Counted from the stretch's first letter, positions 35,679 to 45,166 are shown. The stretch is 64,000 nucleotides of DNA from Candidatus Leptovillus affinis (GCA_016705235.1 JADIYP010000001.1:868001-932000); one strand, 5' to 3'. The notes: generated by a model from the letters alone, not told the origin. Numbers and translations: made by a program.

Positions 35679-36339
35679 AATGGTGTTCGTGGGCGTACAG
35701 GGCGGCCTGGGTGCGGTCGCGCAGGCCCAGGCGGCTGAGGATGCTGGAAACGTGGTTTTTGACGGTGCCTTCGCTGACCACCAGCCGGGCGGCGATTTCT
35801 CGATTGGTTGCGCCGGTGGCGATGAGCCGCAGGACTTCCAGTTCACGCTCGGTCAGGTCATGGTCGGGGATGGCGGTGGGGGCAACGGCCGTTTCCCCCG
35901 CTTCCTTCTGCAGCAGCGCGCCGAGCAATTTGCCGGCGACGGCCGTGTCTAACTGGTAAATCCCGGCATAAGCCAGCCGGACAGCCTGCGCCAGATCGGT
36001 GGCCGGGATGTCCTTCAGCAGGTAGCCGCTGGCCCCGGCCTGCATCGACTTGACGATGTATTCATCGTCGTCGAAGGTGGTAAGCATGAGGATCTGGCAG
36101 GCGGGCAGCAGTTTTTTGATGCGCGCCGCAGCCGTCACGCCGTCCAACACGGGCATACGCACGTCCATGAGCACCACATCCGGCGTCAGGGCAAGGGCTT
36201 TGTCGATGGCTTCCTGGCCGTTAACGGCCGTGCCCACCACCGCCAGCCCTGCCTGAATATTCAACAACGAGGCGATGCCTTCCCGAATCAGGCGCTGGTC
36301 GTCAACAATGAGAAGTGTAATGGTTTCTTTTGGGTTCAT
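35665..36339 (-). CDS. NarL/LuxR-family response regulator
   Basis: A regulator of about 224 residues. Receiver: IVDDQ, phosphoacceptor Asp in DVVLMDVRMP, LMLTTF and LLKDIPA; then the LuxR-type helix-turn-helix LTERELEVLRLIATGATNRE with VSEGTVKNHVSSILSRLGLR. Start placed at the ATG at 36339; an in-frame ATG 24 bases upstream is possible. It follows its histidine kinase and precedes the ABC exporter genes, so it likely controls their transcription. Confidence 0.9.
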   Translation of the reverse strand: MNPKETITLLIVDDQRLIREGIASLLNIQAGLAVVGTAVNGQEAIDKALALTPDVVLMDVRMPVLDGVTAAARIKKLLPACQILMLTTFDDDEYIVKSMQAGASGYLLKDIPATDLAQAVRLAYAGIYQLDTAVAGKLLGALLQKEAGETAVAPTAIPDHDLTERELEVLRLIATGATNREIAARLVVSEGTVKNHVSSILSRLGLRDRTQAALYAHEHHLIDN

Positions 36340-36396
36340 CTTTTCCCAGAAAAGGGCGCGCATTTTAGCGGATGCGGCCGGTCGTCGCCTTGTTTA

Positions 36397-37629
36397 TTAC
36401 CCGACTCGCTTGGGAATGGTAATGCGTAAGTCTGTGCCTGCGCCGGGCTGGCTGGTTAATTCCATCTGGCCGCTGACCAGTTCCAGCCGTTCCCGGATGC
36501 CTTGCAGCCCGAAGCTGTGGGTTTTGGCGGCGGCTAAATCGGCAAGCACGGCCGTTTCAAAGCCGGCCCCATTATCACACAAACAAAGCGTAGCCGCTTC
36601 TTCGCCCAGATCGACGCGCAGACTGACATGGTTGGCCTGGGCGTGTTTTTGCACGTTGGTCAGCCCTTCCTGGGCGGCGCGGTAAAGCGAAATGAGGACC
36701 GGATAGGGGTAGCTATCTTCTGTGCCGTTGAATTGGTAGTCGAGGGTGAAACGGCCGTGACGCATCCCCTGCACCAACTTGCCCAGCTCCAGGTCTAGCG
36801 AAAATCCGCCACGGCCGTCGCGCAGCGTGCCCACCGAACGGCGCACGTCTTGCAGCGCTTCGCGGGCCGCCTGCCGCGCATCCAGCATCGCCTGTTCCGC
36901 TTCGGCCGGATCGCGGTCTTTGTAGGCCAGCGCCTTTTCTAGTTGAATGTTCACCACCGTCAGCCGGTGCCCCACCGAGTCGTGAATATCACGCGCCAGA
37001 CGGTTGCGCTCCTCTGTGGCCGCCAGTTCGGCCACCTGCTCGGCGTACAACTGAAGTTTGACATTGCTAGCTTCCAGGTCGGCCAGTAATTCTTGCTGAT
37101 GCCGCTGGTTGCGTTCGTCGCTGTCTATCACCCGCGCAATGGCGAGCATAAAAAACAGCAGCAGGGTAAACACCATCCAGTTGAATACGCTGCCTTCGCC
37201 CTGATTGGCGAATGGGCGATACTGCCACAGGTAGTAGCCCCAGTAAAACAGGCCCAGGAAATTACTCACCCGCCCGCCAAAGGCAAAATAAGCGGAAAAC
37301 GGGACCAGCGGGAAGAGAAACGCGGCGAAGCCTGAACAATCGATCACGGCTACGGCCGCAAATAAGGCCATACGCAGGAGAAGCAGAAAAACTGCCGGTC
37401 GGGTGGGCGTGGTGAAGCCATATCGCTGGCGCTCGAACTGCTCCATGCCCAGCAGCAGCAGCAAAATGCCCACCAGGATGCCGGTGTTGCCCAGCAAAAA
37501 GCGGTTGTCGCATTGGCGAATCAGGCTGAAGTAGATTACCGCCGAGATGACGCCAAAATACATCAGCGTAAAAATGCGCCGGAAAGAACGTGGCGGGGGA
37601 AACCATTGGGTCAGGCGATTGTTGATCAT
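36397..37629 (-). CDS. Histidine kinase, NarX/DesK type (HisKA_3)
   Basis: A 410-residue membrane kinase. About five hydrophobic helices occupy residues 15-175, a coiled coil follows, then HisKA_3 with the phospho-accepting His in ARDIHDSVGHRLTVVNIQLE and an ATPase domain (SLYRAAQEGLTNVQKHAQAN; LCDNGAGFE; SFGLQGIRERLELV). Kinases of this form in operons with ABC-2 exporters often sense membrane state or antibiotics (DesK, LiaS/BceS-like logic); the signal here is unknown. It heads the operon kinase, regulator, ATPase, permease. Confidence 0.9.
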   Translation of the reverse strand: MINNRLTQWFPPPRSFRRIFTLMYFGVISAVIYFSLIRQCDNRFLLGNTGILVGILLLLLGMEQFERQRYGFTTPTRPAVFLLLLRMALFAAVAVIDCSGFAAFLFPLVPFSAYFAFGGRVSNFLGLFYWGYYLWQYRPFANQGEGSVFNWMVFTLLLFFMLAIARVIDSDERNQRHQQELLADLEASNVKLQLYAEQVAELAATEERNRLARDIHDSVGHRLTVVNIQLEKALAYKDRDPAEAEQAMLDARQAAREALQDVRRSVGTLRDGRGGFSLDLELGKLVQGMRHGRFTLDYQFNGTEDSYPYPVLISLYRAAQEGLTNVQKHAQANHVSLRVDLGEEAATLCLCDNGAGFETAVLADLAAAKTHSFGLQGIRERLELVSGQMELTSQPGAGTDLRITIPKRVG

Positions 37630-38005
37630 GTTTGCCGTGCTGCTCCCAGATTATCATACCTGGGGAAAGGTGGGCAATATGTCGCAGGATAGAAAAGTGG
37701 GCGGGTTGTTTGTTGGCCGAAAGTCATGTGCCGATTGGCTAATGGACGGCCGTCTACCCTGACCGGCGAATAGCACCATCGGCACATGGCGTGGGCGGGC
37801 AATGAATGTACAGTTAGAAGAGGTAGAGATTGGCGGCATTTTACGGCCGTTGCCAATAAAATTCTGAATACCCGGCCAAAAGCCACCAATGGAACTTCAA
37901 AATTAAAAAGTTACCGTTACAGGACCAGACCCTGAGGGTTTGTTCTGGACAAGTTAAACCCAAAGGGTTTTCCTGGTTTATTTTGGCGCAAATTAGGAAT
38001 CAATA
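37630..38005. other. 376-base divergent spacer with an inverted repeat
   Basis: No gene seen. CATGTGCCGAT near 37728 pairs with ATCGGCACATG near 37780, bracketing one octamer. At 37925-37980 lies a copy of the CCCT(A/G)AGGGTTTG intergenic element, 25 bases before the permease ATG. Confidence 0.6.
37925..37980. repeat. CCCTAAGGG-type intergenic element, copy 1
   Basis: GACCCTGAGGGTTTG, then TTAAACCCAAAGGGTTTTCC. Shares core and layout with 41253-41350, 44342-44410 and 50002-50080. Each lies shortly before a start codon. Confidence 0.7.
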
Positions 38006-40399
38006 ATGCTGAGAATTCGCTGGCGTAAAGTCGCCTTAGACCTGTGGAGCAACAAAGCCCGCACCTTATTGGTGGTGCTGGCTATTGCCGTGGGCGTGTT
38101 TGCCGTTGGGCTGGTCGCCACAGGACAACATATTTTACTGCGTGAACTGAACCGCGATTATTTATCGTCGAATCCGGCGTCGGGCGTGTTGTATACCTCC
38201 CCCATCAACGACGATATGATCAAAGGGGTGGCCGCCATGCCGGAGGTGGCCGTGGCCGAAGGGCGGCGAACGCTGCGGGTGCAGGTGGCTGTGGGGGAAA
38301 ACCAATGGCGCGATTTGGCGTTAACGGCCGTGCCCGACTTCAACGCCATGCAGCTAGACAAAATCATCCCGGTAGATGGTCAATGGCCGCCGCGCAAACA
38401 AGAACTGCTCATCGAAGCCCTTTCCCTGGACTTTCTTCAGGCCAATGTAGGCGACACAATCCAGATTGAACTGGAAGACGGCACACGCAAAGAGCTGCAA
38501 TTGGTGGGCACAGCCCACGACAGCCACGTCCCCAACGCCCAAATTACCAACAACGCCTTTGGTTATGTGACCCCAGAGACGATGGAATCGTTGGGCGACG
38601 GCCGTTTCTACACCGAAGTCCGCTTCATTGCCGCCGAAAACACCGGCGACAAAGCCCACATCGAAGCCGTCCGCGACGCCATCCAGGATAAATTGGAAAA
38701 AAATGGCAGCGTGGTTTACTCCAGCCGCATTCCCAACCCCGGCGAACATTGGGCGCAAGAAATCATCCAAACCCTGGTCATGTTGATCGGCGTTTTTGGC
38801 GTCCTCATCCTCTTTTTGTCCAGTTTCCTGGTGGTGAACACCATTTCTGCGCTCCTCAGCCAGCACACCCGCCAGATCGGCGTCATGAAGTTGGTGGGGG
38901 CCAAGCGCCGCCAGATCATGGCCATGTACATGGTCACGGTGCTCAGTTATGGCCTGATGGCTCTGGTGGTGGGCATGCCCCTGGGAATCTTGTCCGCGCA
39001 ATACCTGGTCCGTGATTTTGTGTCCGGGCTGCTGAATTTTCAGGTAGCCAGCTTACAGGTTCCGGCCTCGATTTTGCTGCTGCAAGTGGCTGTCGGGCTG
39101 CTGGTGCCGCTTTTGGCGGCGCTTTGGCCGGTGCTGAATGGCGTCCAGGTGACTACCCACAAAGCGCTCAACAGCCTGGGCATGGGTCAGGGATATAACA
39201 AAGGGTTTTTGGAGCGATTGTTCTCCGCTTTTCAGGAGTGGCTGCCGGTGCAACGGCCGTTAATCATCTCCCTACGCAACACCATCCGGCGCAAAGGGCG
39301 GCTCGCGCTTACCCTCACCACCCTTGTTTTAGGCACCGGTCTGTTCATTGCCGTCCTCAGCGTGCGTGATTCGGTGCAAACCACCGTCGACAGCTTCCTG
39401 CGCTTCCACCAATACGACGTGCGCATCAACTTCGACCGCCCCTACCGCCTGGCGCAAATCGAGCAAATCGCCCGCGAAACGCCCGGCGTGGTAGCCTACG
39501 AAGCCTGGAACACCGCCGCCGTGCAGCGCGTTCGTCCCGATGATTCCGAAAGCGACAGCTTTACCCTGCAAGCCGCCCCGGTCGATTCTAAGCTGATGGC
39601 CCCGCCGCTGGAAGACGGCCGTTGGCTTTCGCCCAATGAAACCAATGCCATTGTCGTCAACACCGACTTCCTCGACGACGAACCGGACCTGGGCTTAGGC
39701 GACACGGTGACTTTGAACATAGACGGCCGTGACACCAACTGGCAAATCGTTGGCATAGCTCGCAGCACCGCCGACGGCCCCTTTGTGTTTGTCTCCGCCG
39801 ACGATTATGCCTACGTCACCCGGCGCATCGAACAGGCCAACAGCATCCGCGTGGTCACGGCCCAACACGACCTGCAAAGTCAGGAGGACACGGCCGTGCT
39901 GCTTTCCACGCGCTACCAGGAAGCCGGCCTCCGCGTTGATGGCTCCCGCGTCACCGAAGAAATTCGCCAACAAGCCGACTTCCGCTTCAACATCGTGGTC
40001 GGTTTCCTTGTGATGATGGCCGGATTATTGGCCGCTGTCGGCGGCCTGGGCCTTACGACCACCATGAGCATCAACGTCCTAGAGCGCATCCGCGAGATTG
40101 GCGTCCTCCGCGCCATCGGCGCATCCGACAATTCCGTGCGCCTTATCGTCCTTGCCGAAGGCATTCTAATTGGCTGGCTTAGCTTTGCCGGCGGCAGCTT
40201 GTTAGCCTATCCATTCAGCCGCATCCTCAGCTACCAGGTCGGCATCGCCCTCCTCGGATTTCCCCTCGATAACACCTTCTCCGTGAGTGGCATGATCCTC
40301 TGGTTGGTGATTATCAGCGTCTTAGGGGCCGCTGCTTCGTTAGGTCCGGCCCGCAACGCATCCCGCTTAACAATCCGAGAGGTTCTGGCATACGAGTAA
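38006..40399 (+). CDS. FtsX/MacB-type ABC permease, two-domain
   Basis: A 797-residue permease with two FtsX-like units, as in LolCE-like or MacB-type exporters fused head to tail. The first helix is KARTLLVVLAIAVGVFAVGL, followed by a large extracytoplasmic domain and three helices (around residues 250-390), then a second helix RLALTLTTLVLGTGLFIAVL, another outside domain and three final helices. Such permeases move lipids, peptides or drugs by mechanotransmission. The ATPase gene follows after 81 bases, then two HlyD-like adaptor genes, together a DevBCA/MacAB-like system. Confidence 0.88.
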   Translation: MLRIRWRKVALDLWSNKARTLLVVLAIAVGVFAVGLVATGQHILLRELNRDYLSSNPASGVLYTSPINDDMIKGVAAMPEVAVAEGRRTLRVQVAVGENQWRDLALTAVPDFNAMQLDKIIPVDGQWPPRKQELLIEALSLDFLQANVGDTIQIELEDGTRKELQLVGTAHDSHVPNAQITNNAFGYVTPETMESLGDGRFYTEVRFIAAENTGDKAHIEAVRDAIQDKLEKNGSVVYSSRIPNPGEHWAQEIIQTLVMLIGVFGVLILFLSSFLVVNTISALLSQHTRQIGVMKLVGAKRRQIMAMYMVTVLSYGLMALVVGMPLGILSAQYLVRDFVSGLLNFQVASLQVPASILLLQVAVGLLVPLLAALWPVLNGVQVTTHKALNSLGMGQGYNKGFLERLFSAFQEWLPVQRPLIISLRNTIRRKGRLALTLTTLVLGTGLFIAVLSVRDSVQTTVDSFLRFHQYDVRINFDRPYRLAQIEQIARETPGVVAYEAWNTAAVQRVRPDDSESDSFTLQAAPVDSKLMAPPLEDGRWLSPNETNAIVVNTDFLDDEPDLGLGDTVTLNIDGRDTNWQIVGIARSTADGPFVFVSADDYAYVTRRIEQANSIRVVTAQHDLQSQEDTAVLLSTRYQEAGLRVDGSRVTEEIRQQADFRFNIVVGFLVMMAGLLAAVGGLGLTTTMSINVLERIREIGVLRAIGASDNSVRLIVLAEGILIGWLSFAGGSLLAYPFSRILSYQVGIALLGFPLDNTFSVSGMILWLVIISVLGAAASLGPARNASRLTIREVLAYE

Positions 40400-40480
40400 C
40401 TTATTTTTGGCTGAATCCGTCGTTCTGACGGATATCTGGCGACGTTTTGCCTGGAAGCCAAAAGTTGCCCCGAGGTATTT

Positions 40481-41227
40481 ATGCTTAACAAACTCTTCCA
40501 AATAGGAAACGACAAGACAATTCCCACCAACGGGTACAAACCGACCCACCTGATTGATTTGCACCAGGTAATCAAAACTTATCACACCCCCGCCGGTGAT
40601 TTTCCGGCGTTGAAGAAGGTTGATCTTAAAATAGACACCGGCGAATTTGTCAGTGTGGTGGGCAAATCTGGCAGCGGTAAATCAACGCTCATTAACATGA
40701 TCACTGGCATCGATCGGCCGTCGGCCGGCAGCATTTATGTCGGCGACCAGGCCATTCACCACCTGGGCGAAGGGCCAATGGCCGAATGGCGCGGCCGTAA
40801 CGTAGGCGTTATTTTTCAATTTTTCCAACTCCTGCCCATGCTGTCTTGCCTGGAAAACATCATGCTGCCGATGGATTTTCGCAATTTATACACGCCCAAA
40901 GAACGCAAAGACCGCGCGCTGCATTTGTTGGAACAGGTAGAAATGGTGGAACACGCATACAAACTGCCCTCCGAAGTTTCTGGCGGGCAGCAGCAGCGTG
41001 TGGCCATTGCCCGCGCCCTGGCCAACGACCCGCCCATCCTGACGGCCGATGAGCCAACCGGCAACCTGGATTCCAAAACGGCCGATTCCATTTTCCGCCT
41101 GTTCGAGAGTTTAGTCGCCGAAGGCAAAACCATCCTGATGGTGACGCATGACAACGAACTGGCCAATCGCGTAAACCGCACCATCACCCTGGCCGATGGC
41201 GAAATTGTGGACGAATTGAGCCATTAA
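40481..41227 (+). CDS. ABC ATPase, LolD/MacB type
   Basis: A 248-residue ATPase. Walker A VVGKSGSGKSTLINMITG, Q-loop FQFFQLLPMLSCLENI, signature SEVSGGQQQRVAIARALAND, Walker B ILTADEPTGNLDSKT and switch VTHDNELANR. This is the standard LolD/DevA/MacB form that drives FtsX-type permeases. About 25 residues precede the usual start (LIDLHQVIKTYHTPAGDF), so the true start could be a little downstream. It pairs with the upstream two-domain permease. Confidence 0.92.
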   Translation: MLNKLFQIGNDKTIPTNGYKPTHLIDLHQVIKTYHTPAGDFPALKKVDLKIDTGEFVSVVGKSGSGKSTLINMITGIDRPSAGSIYVGDQAIHHLGEGPMAEWRGRNVGVIFQFFQLLPMLSCLENIMLPMDFRNLYTPKERKDRALHLLEQVEMVEHAYKLPSEVSGGQQQRVAIARALANDPPILTADEPTGNLDSKTADSIFRLFESLVAEGKTILMVTHDNELANRVNRTITLADGEIVDELSH

Positions 41228-41252
41228 AAGCCGATATATTGGCTCTTACCTC

Positions 41253-41350
41253 AAAAACCCTTAGGGTCGGGAAGACCCTAAGGGTTTGCTCTTGAAAAGT
41301 TAAACCACGTGGGCCTAAAAAACCCTTAGGGTCTTCTCAGAGAAACCTTA
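41253..41350. repeat. CCCTAAGGG-type intergenic element, copy 2
   Basis: Contains the hairpin AAACCCTTAGGGTC/GACCCTAAGGGTTT (41255-41288) and a second AAACCCTTAGGGTCTTC near 41319. Lies between the ATPase and the first adaptor gene. Confidence 0.85.
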
Positions 41351-41426
41351 AATTAATTTAAATTTCGAGATCAGCCCGGTCTCGGATAACCTATAAACCT
41401 TATCATCACGGAGTGAGGAGTTACCT

Positions 41427-42818
41427 ATGAATGTAAAACGCGCCATCATTGGCGTCATCGTTGTCGTCGTATTGCTTGGGGCCGGTTTTTTCGCGTACCA
41501 GCAATTTTTGGCGCCGGAACCGGCCGCAGACACGGCCGAAACGGTTGTAGACCCCAATACGATCAGTGTAGAAACCAATCTGGACCTGGTAACTGCTGAA
41601 GGGCAAATTACGCCGCTGCAGCAAACGATCCTCTCCTTTCAAACCGGCGGTCAACTGACCGGTGTTTTGGTCGCTGAAGGGGATGTTGTGGCAGTTGGCG
41701 ACCCCTTGCTGCAGTTGGATACCACCGATCAGGCATTGGCCGTGACCCAGGCGGAGGCTGCTCTGGTGCAGGCCAACGCCAACCTGACAACGGCCAGCGC
41801 CGGCTTATTGGCCGCTCAAACCGGCGTCCAGGCGGCCGATGTTGCCGTGCAAGCCGCCCAGGCTAATCTGGCGTTGACCCAGGCTGGGCCGACGGCCGCG
41901 CAAATCGCGCTTAGCGAGCAAAGCGTGGCGGCGGCTGAGGCCTCGATCAATCTGGCGGCGGGCAACCGCTCTTTGTCCTTGCAAGGGCCAACGAGCGCCG
42001 AAATTCAGGCGGCGGAGGCGCAAGTTGCGGCGGCGCAAGCCCAATTTGTGGCCGCGCAAAAGCAATTTGAACCTGTCTCCCAAAACGTAGACGCCGACGC
42101 GGCCGTGCGTGAAGAGGCGCGGCTGCAATTGGTGGCTGCCCAGGCCAACGTGAACGCGGCGCAGGCTGCGTTGGCTGAACTGCGCGCCGGGCCGATTGCC
42201 GCAGCGCAAACGGCCGCTAACAGCTCGGTTGCCGCAGCATCGAGCCAACGCGACGCTTCTGAAGCGCAGTTGGCGTTGGTGAAATTGGGCGCGAGCGAAG
42301 AGCAAATTGCGGTGGCGGAAGCCTCTGTTGTTAGCGCGCAAAAACGCGCAATGGAAGCCGAACTGCGAGTCATTCAGGCGGAAACGGCCGTTACCCAGGC
42401 CCAGGCCGCCGTGACCGAAGCGGAAACAGCGCTCACCTCCGCCCAAACTGCTCTGGCAAGACGCACCCTCGGCGCGCCTTTTGCCGGTACGGTGGCCAAT
42501 ATCGGCGTGAAGGCGAATCAGGTGATTGCTGCTGGCGCGCCGGTGTTAACGCTGGCCGATTTTGGCGGCTGGCAGGTAGAAACGACCGATTTATCGGAAA
42601 TTAGTGTTGTGGCCATCGAAAATGGCTTTACGGCCGATGTGACCATCGACGCGTTCCCCGGTGAAACGCTGCGCGGAACCATTATCGACATCGCTTCCGC
42701 TTCCGATATTGTGCGCGGCGACGTGACGTATCAAGTTACGCTGGCCCTGGAAGATGGCATTACGCTGCCCCTGCGCTGGGGGATGACGGCATTCGTCAGC
42801 ATCGATACAAATCAATAA
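41427..42818 (+). CDS. HlyD/MacA-like periplasmic adaptor protein, copy 1
   Basis: A 463-residue membrane fusion protein. One N-terminal membrane helix (IIGVIVVVVLLGAGFFAY), a split lipoyl/biotinyl-like domain (TAEGQITPLQQTILSFQTGG and later LGAPFAGTVANIGVKANQVI), a very long Ala/Gln-rich coiled coil (about residues 95-340) and a beta-barrel. Such adaptors join an inner-membrane ABC exporter to outer layers. The ribosome site GTGAGGAG is strong. It is followed after 32 bases by a paralogue of the same build. Confidence 0.88.
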   Translation: MNVKRAIIGVIVVVVLLGAGFFAYQQFLAPEPAADTAETVVDPNTISVETNLDLVTAEGQITPLQQTILSFQTGGQLTGVLVAEGDVVAVGDPLLQLDTTDQALAVTQAEAALVQANANLTTASAGLLAAQTGVQAADVAVQAAQANLALTQAGPTAAQIALSEQSVAAAEASINLAAGNRSLSLQGPTSAEIQAAEAQVAAAQAQFVAAQKQFEPVSQNVDADAAVREEARLQLVAAQANVNAAQAALAELRAGPIAAAQTAANSSVAAASSQRDASEAQLALVKLGASEEQIAVAEASVVSAQKRAMEAELRVIQAETAVTQAQAAVTEAETALTSAQTALARRTLGAPFAGTVANIGVKANQVIAAGAPVLTLADFGGWQVETTDLSEISVVAIENGFTADVTIDAFPGETLRGTIIDIASASDIVRGDVTYQVTLALEDGITLPLRWGMTAFVSIDTNQ

Positions 42819-42850
42819 TCATGCGACTGCATGGACAAGGACGCCAAACT

Positions 42851-44242
42851 ATGAATAAAAAACGTCTCCTTTTAGGATTTTTACTGCTGGTAGCAGTTTT
42901 GTTAATTGCTGCGGGTCAGCCGGGGGGCGCACCGGAAACGGCCGTAGCCGTGGCCGCCGCCGCCCCCGCCGCCCAATCAACCGGCGCGCTTGTAAACGCC
43001 GAGGGGCAGGTTGTGCCGCTCTTTAATGTAGACCTTGCCTTCCAGATGGGCGGCCGGGTGGCCGAAATTCTGGTGCGCGAAGGCGCCACGGTGAAAGCCG
43101 GCGATGCCCTCATTCGCCTGGATACCATCGAGGCTGACCTGGCGCTGCAGCAAGCGCAAGCCAGGCTGACATCGGCCCAGGCCACTGTGACGCTGGCGGA
43201 AAACCAAAAAGCGCTGGCCGAAGCCGCCATTCAGACGGCCGAATCGCAAGTCGCCGCTGCCGAGGCCAATCTGGCGCTGGTAAAAGCCGGACCACGCCCG
43301 GAAGAAATCGCTGCCGCCGAAAGTAATCTGGCCGCCGCCGAAGCGGCCGTGAACCAGGCTGCGGGGCAGCGAGACACCGCCTTAAACGTGGGCACAAACG
43401 CGCAAATTAGCCAGGCGCAGGCCCAAGTGGCCGCCGCCGCCGCCCAGGTTCGTACGCTGGAAGAGAGCTACGATACCATTTTGACCACCTGTTTCGATAC
43501 GCCGAACGGCGAGGTTTGCCCGTTGTATGGCACTGTCGAAGAGACCACCCGCGCCCAACTGGAAGCCGCGCGCCAGAATCAGGCGGCGGCCCAAGCGGGT
43601 CTGGATGCGCTGCAAGCTGGCCCAACGGCCGTGCAGCAGCAGGCGGCGCAGGGCGGCGTCGGGGTGGCCATTGCCGCCCGCGATCTGGCCCAGGCGCAGT
43701 TAGACTTGTTGAATGAGCCGGTTTCGCCTGAACGGATCGCCATCGCGGAAGTGGGCGTGCTGCAAGCGCAGGTCGGCGTGGAGAGCGCCAGAACGGGCGT
43801 GACCCAGGCCGACGCGGCTGTGGCGCAGGCGCAGGCGACGGTTGTACAGGCTGAAGCTGGCGTTGCCGTGGCCCAGGCAATGTTGGACCGAATGACATTG
43901 AAGGCTGCCTTTGATGGCACGGTTTCGCGGATTAATACAAACGTGGGCGAATTGGTTGGCTCTGGTTTGCCGGTGGTGACGATGGCCGATTTTTCTGGCT
44001 GGCAAATTAAGACGACGGATCTGACAGAGTTGGATGTGGCGTTTGTCAATGCTGGCGACAAAGTAACCGCGACCTTTGACGCCATTCCCGGAAAGAGTGT
44101 TTCGGGTGTGGTAACCAATGTGGCTTTGGTGGCCAGTTTGGCGCGCGGCGATGTGGTTTATGAGGTGACGGTGGCCTTGGACGCGGCGCCGGATTTGCCG
44201 CTGCGGTGGGGGATGACGGCCGTGGTGGACATCGAAAGCTAA
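42851..44242 (+). CDS. HlyD/MacA-like periplasmic adaptor protein, copy 2
   Basis: A paralogue of the previous gene, about 463 residues: N-terminal helix (LLLGFLLLVAVLLIAAG), lipoyl half NAEGQVVPLFNVDLAFQMGG, long Ala-rich coiled coil with a short Cys-containing insertion near residue 220 (TCFDTPNGEVCPLYG), second lipoyl half KAAFDGTVSRINTNVGELVG, and beta-barrel. The ATG at 42851 has AAGGA; an in-frame ATG lies 30 bases upstream. Two different adaptors beside one permease/ATPase pair suggest a mixed adaptor ring. Confidence 0.87.
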   Translation: MNKKRLLLGFLLLVAVLLIAAGQPGGAPETAVAVAAAAPAAQSTGALVNAEGQVVPLFNVDLAFQMGGRVAEILVREGATVKAGDALIRLDTIEADLALQQAQARLTSAQATVTLAENQKALAEAAIQTAESQVAAAEANLALVKAGPRPEEIAAAESNLAAAEAAVNQAAGQRDTALNVGTNAQISQAQAQVAAAAAQVRTLEESYDTILTTCFDTPNGEVCPLYGTVEETTRAQLEAARQNQAAAQAGLDALQAGPTAVQQQAAQGGVGVAIAARDLAQAQLDLLNEPVSPERIAIAEVGVLQAQVGVESARTGVTQADAAVAQAQATVVQAEAGVAVAQAMLDRMTLKAAFDGTVSRINTNVGELVGSGLPVVTMADFSGWQIKTTDLTELDVAFVNAGDKVTATFDAIPGKSVSGVVTNVALVASLARGDVVYEVTVALDAAPDLPLRWGMTAVVDIES

Positions 44243-44341
44243 CAAGTTCCCACCTGTGGGCAAGATTTATAGAGCAGGCAATGGGCAAACGGCCGTTGCC
44301 TGCTCTTTATTTTCCTGTATGGTATTCTCATTTATAATTAA

Positions 44342-44410
44342 GCCCCAAGGGTTTTTGACCTCTGGAAAACGATCCTGATTTAACAAAGCCCTTAGAGTTT
44401 GCCCAGTTAG
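44342..44410. repeat. CCCTAAGGG-type intergenic element, copy 3 (diverged)
   Basis: CCCCAAGGGTTTTTGACC and later AAAGCCCTTAGAGTTTGCCC, about 45 bases before the DUF1269 start codon. Confidence 0.55.
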
Positions 44411-44453
44411 ATTAACTTTTACCAGTTTTATAACCGCAAGGAGACATATCATA

Positions 44454-44948
44454 ATGAGCAGAGATTTAGTCGTTATTGCATTTGACACAGAAGACAAAGC
44501 CGAACAAGTTGTAGAGACAATCAAAGGGCTGGAAGATCACTCGTTTATCAACCTGGAAGACACGGCCGTTGTTGTTAAGGACAGCGACGGGAAAGTCCGG
44601 GTGAAAGACGCCATGGACAAAAGCGTTAAACAAGGCGCGGCATTTGGCGGCCTATTGGGAATGTTTTTGGGCGTTTTGTTTCTCATTCCTATTGGCGGTT
44701 TGTTGGTTGGGGCAATTGGCGGGATGGTTTACGGCAAGTTGTCTGACATGGGCGTAGACAAGAAATTTATCAAGGAAATTTCGGAGTCGCTTCAGCCGGG
44801 CACGTCGGCCGCTTTTTTTGTGATACGGTCGGCGAACACCGGGATGGCTCTGGCGGCTTTACGGCCGTATGAAGGGAAAGTAATCCAGACGACGCTGCCG
44901 TCTGATCTTGAGGATGGTTTGAAACGCGCGCTCAACGATCAATCGTAG
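44454..44948 (+). CDS. DUF1269 family membrane protein
   Basis: A 164-residue protein of the DUF1269 family. An N-terminal alpha/beta part (DLVVIAFDTEDKAEQVVETI) is followed by a glycine-rich hydrophobic hairpin (GGLLGMFLGVLFLIPIGGLL, VGAIGGMVYGKL) and a C-terminal alpha/beta part with SLQPGTSAAFFVI. The function of the family is unknown; a membrane or stress role has been suggested from the glycine-zipper-like hairpin. AAGGAGA stands before the ATG. Confidence 0.88.
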   Translation: MSRDLVVIAFDTEDKAEQVVETIKGLEDHSFINLEDTAVVVKDSDGKVRVKDAMDKSVKQGAAFGGLLGMFLGVLFLIPIGGLLVGAIGGMVYGKLSDMGVDKKFIKEISESLQPGTSAAFFVIRSANTGMALAALRPYEGKVIQTTLPSDLEDGLKRALNDQS

Positions 44949-44974
44949 GCGCGGAATGAATGTGGATTAAAAAA

Positions 44975-45023
44975 CAAGATAAGGAGAGATAACGGCTAAC
45001 GGCCGTTCACTCTCCTTATCTTG
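44975..45023. terminator. Hairpin between DUF1269 gene and small membrane gene
   Basis: CAAGATAAGGAGAG (44975-44988) pairs exactly with CTCTCCTTATCTTG (45010-45023). The loop contains an imperfect second stem with the octamer. It sits between convergent genes, so it may end both, but T runs are poor. Confidence 0.6.
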
Positions 45024-45037
45024 CCTTACGAAACAGA

Positions 45038-45166
45038 CTAACTTAAATTGGGCACAAAGTTGATGATCAGAGACAAAATCATGCTCAAAGCAATGAGAAT
45101 CCCCAAAACCATCAAAACCTTTTCCGAAAATGTCCGTCTCCGTCTTCTAGCTGCTTTTTTTGCCAT
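45038..45166 (-). CDS. Small basic single-pass membrane protein, 42 residues
   Basis: ATG at 45166 with AGAGG upstream. The product starts MAKKAARRRRRTFSEKV and continues with one hydrophobic helix (LMVLGILIALSMILSLIINF) and a short tail. A very basic inside end and a clean helix point to a real inner-membrane miniprotein. The family is not recognised. It is convergent with the DUF1269 gene across a shared hairpin. Confidence 0.6.
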   Translation of the reverse strand: MAKKAARRRRRTFSEKVLMVLGILIALSMILSLIINFVPNLS

